Shown: positions 1 through 6,510 of the stretch, in pieces
Layout: the number at the start of each line of letters is the position of its first letter
How positions within the stretch are numbered: the stretch's first letter is position 1
IMG/VR virus record: IMGVR_UViG_3300022744_000422
Span: 1 to 41,980 of that record
Length of the DNA stretch: 41,980 nucleotides
DNA from: a virus
Reading direction: 5' to 3' (one strand)
Notes under the pieces: generated by a model
Databases searched by the model: none
What the model was told of the DNA's origin: nothing
The model's input: only the letters and a program-made list of their open reading frames with translations
Translations under genes and position numbers: made by a program

Positions 1-47
1 GCACCACTTCGATTCTCTTAGTGAACCACTACGATAAGTAACTGGGT

Positions 48-59
48 GTAACCGGTTAC
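48..59. promoter_or_regulatory. 12-bp perfect palindrome, candidate operator
   Basis: GTAACCGGTTAC is a perfect palindrome, repeated at 41880-41891 in the right terminal copy. A related half-site (GGTTAC) follows at 65-70. Perfect short palindromes near the start of the early operon are typical binding sites for dimeric regulators; the HTH protein at 277-522 is the obvious candidate partner. The sequence symmetry is direct, the binding role is inference. Confidence 0.4.
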
Positions 60-78
60 GCGGTGGTTACGAATTTAA

Positions 79-118
79 AACATTAACAACCCTGCACTTT
101 GTTAGAGTTGTTAATGTT
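79..118. repeat. Perfect 12-bp inverted repeat with 16-nt loop
   Basis: AACATTAACAAC at 79-90 is the exact reverse complement of GTTGTTAATGTT at 107-118. The copy at 41911-41950 is identical. The stem is A/T-rich and not followed by a T-run in either direction, so it is not a classic terminator. It could be a protein-binding site, a cruciform at the origin or packaging region, or an mRNA hairpin. Confidence 0.6.
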
Positions 119-127
119 AAGGACAAT

Positions 128-163
128 AAAAAACCGCACCAAAAGATTACTCTACTGATGCGG
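128..163 (-). terminator. Rho-independent terminator on the minus strand
   Basis: Read on the minus strand, CCGCATC (163-157) pairs with GGTGCGG (140-134) with one G-U pair and a 16-nt loop, followed directly by T6 (133-128). No minus-strand protein gene lies upstream of it, so it either ends a short antisense RNA or stops stray transcription across the genome junction. Confidence 0.5.
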
Positions 164-190
164 CTATGTAGACAGATTCACATTCTTAAA
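128..190 (-). ncRNA. Possible short minus-strand RNA
   Basis: A minus-strand TATTTTTG (203-196) matches the Bacteroidota -7 consensus TAnnTTTG and is identical to the -7 box seen at 17860-17867. A start about six bases downstream would give an RNA of roughly 63 nt that ends at the terminator at 163-128. A good -33 element is missing on this strand (only T-rich sequence), so this is a weak candidate. Confidence 0.2.
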
Positions 191-229
191 CATTACAAAA
201 ATAAATATCCTAAAAATAATTAAAAAATA

Positions 230-262
230 TTTGGAAATAAATAAAACATGATATTATATTTA
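230..262 (+). promoter_or_regulatory. Candidate early promoter
   Basis: TTTG at 230-233, a 21-base spacer and TATATTTA at 255-262 fit the Bacteroidota promoter pattern (TTTG/TTG, N19-21, TAnnTTTG) except for the last base. Predicted initiation near 268 leaves a short leader before the ATG at 277 or 289. It sits where the first rightward operon must start. The spacer length equals that of the promoter at 15847-15878. Confidence 0.5.
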
Positions 263-276
263 TATTCCAATCGAAA

Positions 277-522
277 ATGGAAATAATTATGTCAGAAACA
301 TTATTAAAGTTGAAGGCCGAAATGGAACGAATAAGCCCCGACATCACCCCGCGAGATCGCAAGTTAGCCATCGAAAAGCTCGGATACATGCAATCCACCA
401 TCTCCCATTACATAAATGGGAATGATAAAGCAGTAAATGCCGATGTGTATTATGATCTGATCAAATTCTTCCGTGAATGCATATCCAAAAGAATGTCAAT
501 CCTCGAACCTCAACACGCGTAA
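277..522 (+). CDS. Small helix-turn-helix DNA-binding protein
   Basis: This 81-residue protein carries an HTH-like segment around residues 28-50, in which a regular helix, a turn at GYMQ and a recognition helix STISHYINGND can be recognised. It resembles the short Cro/XRE-type regulators of phages, although the family match is by eye only. The ATG at 289 (residue 5) has a better A-rich upstream sequence and is an alternative start. It is the first gene after the predicted early promoter and close to the palindrome at 48-59, so autoregulation or control of early genes is plausible. No opposing repressor gene or integrase is present, so it is not clear evidence of lysogeny. Confidence 0.7.
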   Translation: MEIIMSETLLKLKAEMERISPDITPRDRKLAIEKLGYMQSTISHYINGNDKAVNADVYYDLIKFFRECISKRMSILEPQHA

Positions 523-544
523 CAATTAATACCCTATAATAATC

Positions 545-1168
545 ATGAAGAAAATATTATACTTATTCGTTATCGGTGAAGGTTGGAAACCCTTTGAATA
601 CACCGAATTATCCGAACTAAAACATGAGCTTAAAAATAGATCAATAACGATCGGTGATAATTCAACGATCGGTTATAATTCAACGATCGGTTATAATTCA
701 AGGATCGGTGATAATTCAAGGATCGGTGATAATTCAACGATCGGTTATAATTCAACGATCGGTTATAATTCAACGATCGGTTATAATTCAAGGATCGGTG
801 ATAATTCAACGATCGGTTATAATTCAACGATCGGTTATAATTCAAGGATCGGTGATAATTCAAGGATCGGTGATAATTCAACGATCGGTTATAATTCAAG
901 GATCGGTGATAATGTCCGAGTAAAATCAATATATATCAATGGATCCAAGCACCATGTAGCCTATTGGGGTGAAAATCGCATACAGATTGGATGTAAGTCA
1001 ATGACTATTTCTCAATGGAAGGATAAGTATAATGAAATAGGCTCTGACCAAGGATATACCGAATCTCAAATCCAAGAATACAAAGGCTATATCGAACTAA
1101 TAGCCTCATGGCACGAAGCGGGAATGTTTGCGCCAATTCAATTACCTGAAATCCAAAAACCATGCTAG
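545..1168 (+). CDS. Hexapeptide-repeat (left-handed beta-helix) protein
   Basis: The protein has 207 residues. Residues 35-124 are fifteen hexapeptides of the form S-T/R-I-G-Y/D-N, which fits the left-handed beta-helix motif [LIV]-G-x-N-[ST]-x; three hexapeptides make one coil, so fifteen would make five coils. A conserved-looking C-terminal region (about 125-207) contains an HHVAYWGENRIQIGC segment and a helical tail; similar tails occur in small hexapeptide proteins of Bacteroidota phages as I remember them. Acyltransferases use this fold, but here no active-site histidine loop is obvious, so a structural or binding role is as likely. Within the repeat, codons are invariant even at silent positions, which points to recent tandem duplication. 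It is followed by a gene starting inside its own stop (ATGCTAG). Confidence 0.75.
   Translation: MKKILYLFVIGEGWKPFEYTELSELKHELKNRSITIGDNSTIGYNSTIGYNSRIGDNSRIGDNSTIGYNSTIGYNSTIGYNSRIGDNSTIGYNSTIGYNSRIGDNSRIGDNSTIGYNSRIGDNVRVKSIYINGSKHHVAYWGENRIQIGCKSMTISQWKDKYNEIGSDQGYTESQIQEYKGYIELIASWHEAGMFAPIQLPEIQKPC
647..916 (+). repeat. Fifteen 18-bp tandem repeats in two alternating versions
   Basis: Units begin every 18 bases from 647 to 899. Type Y reads ACGATCGGTTATAATTCA and type D reads AGGATCGGTGATAATTCA; only two bases differ. Order: hybrid, Y, Y, D, D, Y, Y, Y, D, Y, Y, D, D, Y, D. The first unit combines ACG with GAT, and the last ends GTC instead of TCA. All other units keep the pairs ACG/TAT and AGG/GAT together. 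The array has no stop in several other frames, which explains the long spurious open frames on both strands here. Confidence 0.97.
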
Positions 1169-1386
1169 TACAAGTAATTGAAGAAACCTACCGCCTATTC
1201 GATGCCTTCGCGGGTTACGATGGCAGTGAGCTTTTCCTTGAAACTCGCACATGTGGATGCAGCGGCTCCGATACCTGTTCACGATGTAGAACGGAGGAGG
1301 AGAATGAAGAGTACCACCGCGAAAAGAGCCGTGAAGAATGCGAGGGATACGATGAGCGGGATTATGAATTTGATGAAGAAGAATAA
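1162..1386 (+). CDS. Small acidic protein with clustered cysteines
   Basis: The ATG at 1162 overlaps the stop of the preceding gene (ATGCTAG), a typical coupled arrangement. The 74-residue product has a cysteine cluster around residues 31-42 (C-x-C-x5-C-x2-C) that could bind a metal, and a strongly acidic C-terminal third rich in Glu and Asp. The function is unknown. A second frame at 1178-1423 overlaps it, but lacks the coupled start and has a less protein-like composition. Confidence 0.55.
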   Translation: MLVQVIEETYRLFDAFAGYDGSELFLETRTCGCSGSDTCSRCRTEEENEEYHREKSREECEGYDERDYEFDEEE

Positions 1387-1461
1387 AAAAGCCCCCGAAT
1401 GTCAAACGAAGGCTTTCCAGTAACCATAACGATTACCAATTAAATCCAATACAAAGATATC

Positions 1462-1788
1462 ATGAACCTCTCAAACGAACAACAGCAGATCTATCTAACC
1501 ATCGCTGCCAATGCATTGGAGACCATTCAGATGGCAAAGAGGCAACTACTATTTGCCAACAGTGTAGACGATAGATCCATGTGGCGACTGTTCCAGCAAC
1601 GTGGTGAAGCCCTATTCATCGACTCCATGAAAATGCTAGGGATGACCAACAAAGTGCCTTATTCATTACTAAATATGAACAGAGATGAAATCCTCCACTA
1701 CCTCACCAATAGACAAGTAATTCACATCGCCCGAAAAAAATCATATCAACGTCAAAAAGAATACAAAAATGCCACAGCAAACAGCTAA
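1462..1788 (+). CDS. Hypothetical early protein, 108 aa
   Basis: No family is recognised. The sequence is mostly predicted helix: an amphipathic N-terminal helix (SNEQQQIYLTIAANALETIQMAKRQ), a middle segment with a WRLFQQRGEALFIDSMKMLG stretch, and a basic C-terminus. It starts 75 bases after the preceding stop and its 3' end overlaps the next start by 20 bases, so it belongs to the early operon. Confidence 0.65.
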   Translation: MNLSNEQQQIYLTIAANALETIQMAKRQLLFANSVDDRSMWRLFQQRGEALFIDSMKMLGMTNKVPYSLLNMNRDEILHYLTNRQVIHIARKKSYQRQKEYKNATANS

Positions 1789-2002
1789 ACACTACATCGA
1801 CTACTACTCCGACTGGTCGCTATCACTGATGAAGGCTAACCGTTTGCTCGACATGGTAGACGTGGTGAATAAAGCAGACCGATTCATAGGAATCATCACC
1901 GAGTTAAAGGATGCCGACCGTATCACGACCAAGCTAGCCGCCATGTATGTAACCGAAGTCAATCAATTAACCGCCAAAAAGCACAATCAATTTTTAAACT
2001 AA
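1769..2002 (+). CDS. Hypothetical early protein, 77 aa
   Basis: The gene overlaps the one before it by 20 bases and is followed by the next ATG after a single base, showing tight operon packing. The product is a helical small protein with alternating hydrophobic and charged residues (for example DWSLSLMKANRLLDMVDVV). No motif identifies its function. Confidence 0.65.
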   Translation: MPQQTAKHYIDYYSDWSLSLMKANRLLDMVDVVNKADRFIGIITELKDADRITTKLAAMYVTEVNQLTAKKHNQFLN

Positions 2003-2003
2003 C

Positions 2004-2276
2004 ATGAAACTCAACGCCATACAAACTCATGAAGTAATCTGTGGATGGATCGCCACAGCAAAGACCGAACAACAACTTGCCGTATGTCAAATGTTCATCG
2101 TCGACACCTTCTCAAAGAGATTCCCTATTGATATCAATACGTTGCACAAACAGATGGTGGACAATATGCTCAACAAGATCGACCAACGACAGGCATTCAT
2201 TGGGTGCAATCCTGAAGGCGCTCACCAACGATTCCCGGCGTCAGACGAACACCCGAATAATGAACACGGCCATTAA
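2004..2276 (+). CDS. Hypothetical early protein, 90 aa
   Basis: This is a small, mainly helical protein with a polar, proline- and histidine-containing tail. It starts one base after the preceding stop. A competing frame at 2041-2283 has a serine/arginine/threonine-rich composition and no coupled start, so this frame is preferred. Its position directly upstream of recT suggests early expression; nothing indicates its role. Confidence 0.6.
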   Translation: MKLNAIQTHEVICGWIATAKTEQQLAVCQMFIVDTFSKRFPIDINTLHKQMVDNMLNKIDQRQAFIGCNPEGAHQRFPASDEHPNNEHGH

Positions 2277-2303
2277 TTTTTAAACAATTAAATCCTATAT
2301 AAA

Positions 2304-3152
2304 ATGTCACAGACAAACAATGCACTCGAAGTGCTAAAGCAACAACAGCCTACGCTACAGGCAATTACCATGTTCAACTATGGACCGGACAGGGATGTAA
2401 GCTCTATTGTTATGAACGAAATTTCATGCCTTGAAAATCTATCAATCGCTAAGCCTGAACTCTTATCCTGCGAGCCTATTTCTATCATCATGGGAATGAA
2501 GTATGTTCTGAAAAACAACCTCACACTCGATAGTAATGCAGGGCTTGTATATACTACTACCCGCAATGTAGCAATGGCCAAAGACCAATTGGGGAACGTA
2601 ACCAAGTGGGGCAAGGTGATGGAAGTGCAACCAACCTGCGAAGGACTTCTCTCCATAGCATACCAATGCGGTAAGATCATCGATCATGAAAGACCCACCG
2701 TGAAGAAGGATGGCAATGGAAAAGTAATTGAAGTAACATTCAAATACATGAAGCCATCACCGGCCGGTCCAAGATGGGTAGAGGTAACATTCGACGAATC
2801 AGACTTCGGACGATGGAAGAATGCGTCCGCGAAACAAAATAAAGGGAACGCGAATGCCAACTACACTTCGTTCAATGGGGGCCTCGATCCTGAATTTGCC
2901 CGTGCGAAATCCATCAAGCACGCCTTGAAGAAACTCGGTACCAACCCGAACGAAAGACTGATGGTAAATATTCAGCCAACAATCAAACAAACGATCGACC
3001 CGGCTATCGAGAATGAAATAGCCAAGGAAGAAATCACTTTCACCGAAGCCGTTGAAGTGCCAAACGAACAGCCACAACCAACCGAACCACAGCCTCAAGC
3101 AACTCAACCACAGCAACCCACATCTAATAACTTTTCAATCCCTAACCTATAA
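2304..3152 (+). CDS. recT: RecT-family single-strand annealing protein
   Basis: The 282-residue protein has the layout of RecT: a short N-terminal arm, then a core in which LLSCEPISIIMGMKYVLKNN and GLLSIAYQCG correspond to the conserved annealing-core regions, and DPEFARAKSIKHALKKLG near residues 195-212. The C-terminal 50 residues are a Q/P/T-rich flexible tail ending in FSIPNL. RecT proteins coat single-stranded DNA and pair it with complementary strands, here in partnership with the exonuclease at 4246-4914. Length fits the family. The gene starts after an A-rich leader (TATATAAAATG). Confidence 0.88.
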   Translation: MSQTNNALEVLKQQQPTLQAITMFNYGPDRDVSSIVMNEISCLENLSIAKPELLSCEPISIIMGMKYVLKNNLTLDSNAGLVYTTTRNVAMAKDQLGNVTKWGKVMEVQPTCEGLLSIAYQCGKIIDHERPTVKKDGNGKVIEVTFKYMKPSPAGPRWVEVTFDESDFGRWKNASAKQNKGNANANYTSFNGGLDPEFARAKSIKHALKKLGTNPNERLMVNIQPTIKQTIDPAIENEIAKEEITFTEAVEVPNEQPQPTEPQPQATQPQQPTSNNFSIPNL

Positions 3153-3154
3153 TC

Positions 3155-4249
3155 ATGACTACCGATATCCAATTAACACCGGAACAGGCCCAAGTGATCA
3201 CGCAGAAACGTGAAGCATGGGCACAAATGGGCGAAGCCGTTTACCGTCAGGAAATTAGCCTACAACTTCGCGCTCAACAGGCTCTTTCAGATATCGTACT
3301 TCCTTCCACGATCGAGGAAGTACCGGAGGCCGAAAGCAGGCTGAAAGAAATTAAAGCTGCGGCAACAGCCATAAGCAATGATCGTAAAGCCATCACAACA
3401 AAGTTTGATGATGTAACCGCTCGATTGATGCAACCGGAAAAATCATTTGCCGAACCGGTTAAGCAATTGTCCGATGCGATCATTTCAGTGAAGAAAACAT
3501 ACGAAGCCAGCCAATCCGAGACTCGGGCCAAACAACAAGAGCTTGCATCATGTGAAGGACATTGGCAACGTGAGCAGATTCGAGTGAAAGCGGACTGCGA
3601 TAGATTGGTGAATGAATTGGTTGATCGTGCTTATACCCATGCGCTGAATACAGACGTAAGACCGGAAGCAATCTTAGAGTATAAAGACAAGTGCTTTGGA
3701 TCAGTTACCGCTGCCCGTTTTGAGATTAAAGAGCAACCGTTCATCCCTACTAAAATCACCTCCGAAGAATCACTACAAGTATGGAAGAAGTATTTCCCAA
3801 TTGACGTTTCCCCTTACGTTCAATCCTTCCGTGATGGACTTGCCGCTAAGTTGAGTGATTACCCCGTTGCTTTTGCTAATAAGGAGCAAGCCTTGAAAAT
3901 CCAACAGGATGAAGCCAAGGCTACTGCCGATGCTCTTGCGCTAAAACAGCAACAAAGCGAACTGGCAAGTAAGATGCAACAAGCCGCACAACCTGTTAGT
4001 GTTGAGCCAGTTATAACCAAAGCGTTGAAGAAATCATACGAAGTGGATATGCCGGATAGTGTAGAATCCATCTTACAGGTAATGGCTGCATTCAGCGCGA
4101 ACATTCACTTGTGTATGCCTAAACTGAAGGTGACTAAGTGGTGGTCATTCACTCCCTTACAAGCGGCCAACGCATTAGGTAAGGTGAAATCGGATAATAA
4201 TTCATTTGAAGTAACCGGAATCACATTTAAAGAAGTAGACAAACTGTGA
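3155..4249 (+). CDS. Coiled-coil recombination-associated protein (DUF1351-like)
   Basis: The 364-residue protein lies between RecT and its exonuclease, starting two bases after recT stops. Residues about 40-135 and 235-275 are heptad-rich (for example ESRLKEIKAAATAISNDRK), suggesting long coiled coils, with a globular C-terminal part (about 290-364). Phage genes placed this way often belong to DUF1351, whose members are found beside RecT and nuclease genes but have no established activity. The assignment is by context and architecture. Its stop overlaps the next gene's GTG start. Confidence 0.65.
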   Translation: MTTDIQLTPEQAQVITQKREAWAQMGEAVYRQEISLQLRAQQALSDIVLPSTIEEVPEAESRLKEIKAAATAISNDRKAITTKFDDVTARLMQPEKSFAEPVKQLSDAIISVKKTYEASQSETRAKQQELASCEGHWQREQIRVKADCDRLVNELVDRAYTHALNTDVRPEAILEYKDKCFGSVTAARFEIKEQPFIPTKITSEESLQVWKKYFPIDVSPYVQSFRDGLAAKLSDYPVAFANKEQALKIQQDEAKATADALALKQQQSELASKMQQAAQPVSVEPVITKALKKSYEVDMPDSVESILQVMAAFSANIHLCMPKLKVTKWWSFTPLQAANALGKVKSDNNSFEVTGITFKEVDKL

Positions 4250-4914
4250 TCACCTACACCAACATACAACGTCACGATAACCTCGACTTCGATCAGTATC
4301 TGAAGTTGCCCGGCTATTCTCATTCCTTCCTAAAGAGTAATGTGAATGGAGTTCGTAAGCACTTTGATGTTACAGAGAATGTTCGGGTTGGGGCTATCGT
4401 CGACGGGATCCTAACCGATCCGACCAGAGTAGATATGTCCGATCCATTATACCCTGAATGTAAGGCCTTGGCTCATGAACTGATGAAGGTATATGGTGAT
4501 GCAATCAATCTATTCGAGAAACAAGTAAGCTACACCGCTACAATGGAAATGCAAGGGCTTTCCATGCCTGTTACCGGTCGGCTCGACTTCTTACTTCCCG
4601 GCCATGCGGTGATTGATTTGAAGGTAACATTTGCCACGGAAGTAGATGCACTGATTGACTTCATGGGATATGGTAATCAGCTATGGCACTATTGCCGAAT
4701 GGCGAAGGTCCCGAAGGCTTACCTTATGATTTGCCAAGTGAAGAAGAAGAAACTACCTAACGGCAAGCTCATTAACAATCCGAAGATATTTCTCAAAGAA
4801 GTTGATGTGAGTAATGATACGAATAGCTTTTGGATATCTAAGCTGCTCGACTTCGGGAACGCAACAGGATCCGATGTTGACGGAAACAAACTAATCCCTG
4901 GGCTAATATTTTAA
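4246..4914 (+). CDS. PD-(D/E)XK exonuclease, RecT partner
   Basis: The start is a GTG that overlaps the previous stop (GTGA). The 222-residue product carries the nuclease core: GRLDFLLPGHAVIDLKVT places an Asp at about residue 112 and a D-L-K about eleven residues later, the D...(D/E)xK signature of RecB/Cas4-type exonucleases. A following Gln in GNQLWHYC suits motif QxxxY. An N-terminal YSHSFLKS segment is also typical of phage RecE/DUF3799-like enzymes. It probably resects double-stranded ends to give RecT its substrate. Confidence 0.82.
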   Translation: MITYTNIQRHDNLDFDQYLKLPGYSHSFLKSNVNGVRKHFDVTENVRVGAIVDGILTDPTRVDMSDPLYPECKALAHELMKVYGDAINLFEKQVSYTATMEMQGLSMPVTGRLDFLLPGHAVIDLKVTFATEVDALIDFMGYGNQLWHYCRMAKVPKAYLMICQVKKKKLPNGKLINNPKIFLKEVDVSNDTNSFWISKLLDFGNATGSDVDGNKLIPGLIF

Positions 4915-4925
4915 ACCACATCCCC

Positions 4926-5132
4926 ATGTCCGACTTCGAGAAAAAATACTACGATCTCCTCAATCTTGTTGCAGATATGAGAGTGAAACAAAAAAAGTAC
5001 TTCCGTATGAGAACATCTACCGATTTGCGATTCGCAAAAAATGCGGAGGAAAAGATCGACAACGTAATCAAAGAAGAGGTATTGAAGATCGAGAACATGA
5101 AGAAGATACAAACGGAATTATTCCCAAAATAA
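4926..5132 (+). CDS. Small coiled-coil protein, 68 aa
   Basis: The protein is highly charged and predicted almost wholly helical. The first half (YYDLLNLVADMRVKQKKYF) and the last third look like two helices of a hairpin or dimer. It lies between the exonuclease and two further small genes in the same operon. Similar short proteins accompany recombination genes in Bacteroidota phages in my recollection. No activity can be assigned. Confidence 0.65.
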   Translation: MSDFEKKYYDLLNLVADMRVKQKKYFRMRTSTDLRFAKNAEEKIDNVIKEEVLKIENMKKIQTELFPK

Positions 5133-5145
5133 AAATCAAACAAAA

Positions 5146-5565
5146 ATGAATATTACACAACAAATGGAGATGCTAACTCCGAAAGAAAAAGCAAACTTTT
5201 TGCGTGACAACGCTACCGAGGTAAAGCGAGGTTTTTACTTCCGTAAATTTTCCGAAGACGAGGTTAATGAACGTAAGGATATTTTAGTTGATACCTGCAT
5301 TCAAATAGCTGCGAAGGAATCTGAATTTTCGGATGTAAAAAAGAAATATGCTGATGATCTTAAAGTTCAAAAATCTGCAAGATCAGAGTTAACAAGGATT
5401 ATCAAGCAAAAAGGAGAAGACGCTGAAGGTGAAATATATGATTTTGCCGATACAGAATCAGGGTTCATGATTTCATTCGACATTGAAGGTAATGAAATTA
5501 GCCGTCGCCGATTAAGACCTGAAGAAAAACAAGCAAATTTATTCTTAACATCTAAACAAGCATAA
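5146..5565 (+). CDS. Hypothetical protein of the recombination cluster, 139 aa
   Basis: The start follows an A-rich leader (CAAACAAAAATG). Residues about 45-90 form a long charged helix, and about 95-125 look like short beta strands (GEIYDFADTESGFMISFDIE) followed by an SRRRLRPEE turn. The pattern suggests a helix plus small beta sheet. It is separated by seven bases from the next gene and likely co-expressed. The family is not identified. Confidence 0.65.
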   Translation: MNITQQMEMLTPKEKANFLRDNATEVKRGFYFRKFSEDEVNERKDILVDTCIQIAAKESEFSDVKKKYADDLKVQKSARSELTRIIKQKGEDAEGEIYDFADTESGFMISFDIEGNEISRRRLRPEEKQANLFLTSKQA

Positions 5566-5572
5566 TCCACAC

Positions 5573-6283
5573 ATGGAAAATCTAAATTTAAAATTAGACG
5601 CCACTAACGGCAGCACATTGATCGTACTAGAAGGCCAAGCACCTAAACAACCGGAAATATCATCCGTAAAAATAACCGGGAATATATATTCGGTAAGAGA
5701 TTACCTTTTGCAAAGAAAACCCAATAAAGAAACATCGCATATTGAGGTCGATCGGGAAAATGGTAGTATTGATTTATACGAGAATCAAAACTCCTCGCAT
5801 AAAATTAATGTTTTTGGCAAAATCGAAATGAACAAAAGGCTTCAATCTTTGGGCATTAATCGGGATAAAAAATATACTCCTAAAGAATTGGTTAGAACAT
5901 TGAAATTTAACAAATTTCTATTTGATAGCCCTCAAGAAGTAGATACGGTTATTGACAAAATAACAAAACTGCAAATAAAAGTTAGTTCTAACATCGGGAA
6001 AACGCAAGCCGATCAAACCGGTAGTTTCAAAAATGAATTTTCACGATCTATTGAAGCAGAAACACATTCTCTAGTAATGAAGTGCCCAATATATTCAGGT
6101 GGGACGTCAGAAAAATTCACCATTGAATTATGGTTAGATGTAGAAGGTCAAAATGTAATCTATTGGTTAGAATCAGTATCCTTTAACGACTTGGAGATAA
6201 CAATGGCAGAAGCATTGGTCGATGATGTGATAGGTGAAATAAAAGAGATTGAGGGATTTGATTTGCCTGTTATTACCAAATAA
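5573..6283 (+). CDS. Conserved phage protein of unknown function, 236 aa
   Basis: The protein begins with a beta-rich segment (residues 1-30), continues with a VRDYLLQRK helix, and contains a central NKRLQSLGIN...YTPKELVRTLKFN region and a C-terminal beta-rich half ending in a helix. From memory this arrangement matches a family common in Bacteroidota phages next to recombination genes, with no known activity. It is the last protein gene before the RNA island. Confidence 0.65.
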   Translation: MENLNLKLDATNGSTLIVLEGQAPKQPEISSVKITGNIYSVRDYLLQRKPNKETSHIEVDRENGSIDLYENQNSSHKINVFGKIEMNKRLQSLGINRDKKYTPKELVRTLKFNKFLFDSPQEVDTVIDKITKLQIKVSSNIGKTQADQTGSFKNEFSRSIEAETHSLVMKCPIYSGGTSEKFTIELWLDVEGQNVIYWLESVSFNDLEITMAEALVDDVIGEIKEIEGFDLPVITK

Positions 6284-6299
6284 CTACCCCAATCCGAGA

Positions 6300-6338
6300 C
6301 GGGCGGTATATCCCGGAGCAGTTCTTTTTCTGTTTTTT
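6300..6338 (+). terminator. Weak terminator-like element after the early operon
   Basis: CGGG at 6300-6303 can pair with CCCG at 6312-6315 (8-nt loop), followed after a few bases by T-rich sequence to 6337. The stem is short and the T-run is displaced, so efficiency is doubtful. A second hairpin (GCAGCTC/GGGCTGC around a GAAA tetraloop, 6345-6362) precedes the tRNA and may be a processing or structural element. Confidence 0.25.
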
Positions 6339-6367
6339 ATGACACGCAGCTCGAAAGGGCTGCACAT

Positions 6368-6507
6368 CGGGAGGTGGCGGAATTGGTAGACGCCAAGATT
6401 CAAGTGAACGCCTAAAATAGCGGTAAAAGGCGACGATAAGCTGTTCTGGTTTCTTGCCACAATACGAAGTACAAGTATTGATACATGTTCGAATCCTGTT
6501 CTCCCGG
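6368..6507 (+). tRNA. tRNA-Leu(CAA)-like gene with expanded anticodon loop
   Basis: The acceptor stem is CGGGAGG (6368-6374) with TCTCCCG (6500-6506), including one G-U. U8 and G9 follow, then a Leu-type D arm (GCG, GAATTGGTAGA loop, CGC). The long variable arm is CAATAC/GTATTG (6460-6465, 6475-6480), and the T loop TTCGAAT has one mismatch in its stem. The anticodon stem CAAGA (6394-6398) pairs with TCTTG (6452-6456), but the loop between them is 53 nt rather than 7. It begins TTCAAGT, which would place CAA as the anticodon. The extra 46 nt fold into nested stems (GAA/TTC, CGCCT/AGGCG). It may be an intron, an expanded arm or a decaying gene. Position 26 also appears to be missing, and CCA is not encoded. 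Confidence 0.6.
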
Positions 6508-6510
6508 CAA

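Larger units (their letters stand above)
1..147. repeat. Left copy of the terminal direct repeat
   Basis: Bases 1-126 are identical to 41833-41958. The next stretch differs only by a small change (T then A6 at 127-133, against ATT then A5 at 41959-41965) before identity resumes to the window end. The unit genome is therefore about 41,832 bp. The block contains the palindrome at 48-59 and the inverted repeat at 79-118. It could be a circular contig overlap, a permuted genome, or a real short terminal repeat; the small mismatch argues against a simple exact assembly overlap. Confidence 0.93.

Noticed and set aside
1-276. Attachment site or lysogeny region
   Set aside because: No integrase, excisionase or convincing repressor pair is present; repeats here fit a control or end region of a non-integrating phage.
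647-916. 18-bp repeats as a CRISPR array
   Set aside because: There are no unique spacers, the units are contiguous, and they lie in frame within a protein with hexapeptide-repeat character.
630-929. Minus-strand and second-frame open frames across the repeats
   Set aside because: They exist only because an 18-bp repeat without stops stays open in several frames; their translations are pure repeats with no other domain.
1178-1423. 81-residue frame overlapping the acidic cysteine protein
   Set aside because: It lacks the stop-start coupling of the 1162 frame and has a less protein-like composition; it remains a minor possibility.
1387-1423. Terminator after the acidic protein (AAGCC ... GGCTT)
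   Set aside because: The stem has only five pairs with a long loop and no T-run follows, and downstream genes appear to belong to the same transcription unit.
6368-6507. Group I intron or tmRNA
   Set aside because: The insert is only about 46 nt, far too small for a group I core, and no tag-peptide frame or alanine-type acceptor with a G-U pair typical of tmRNA is seen.
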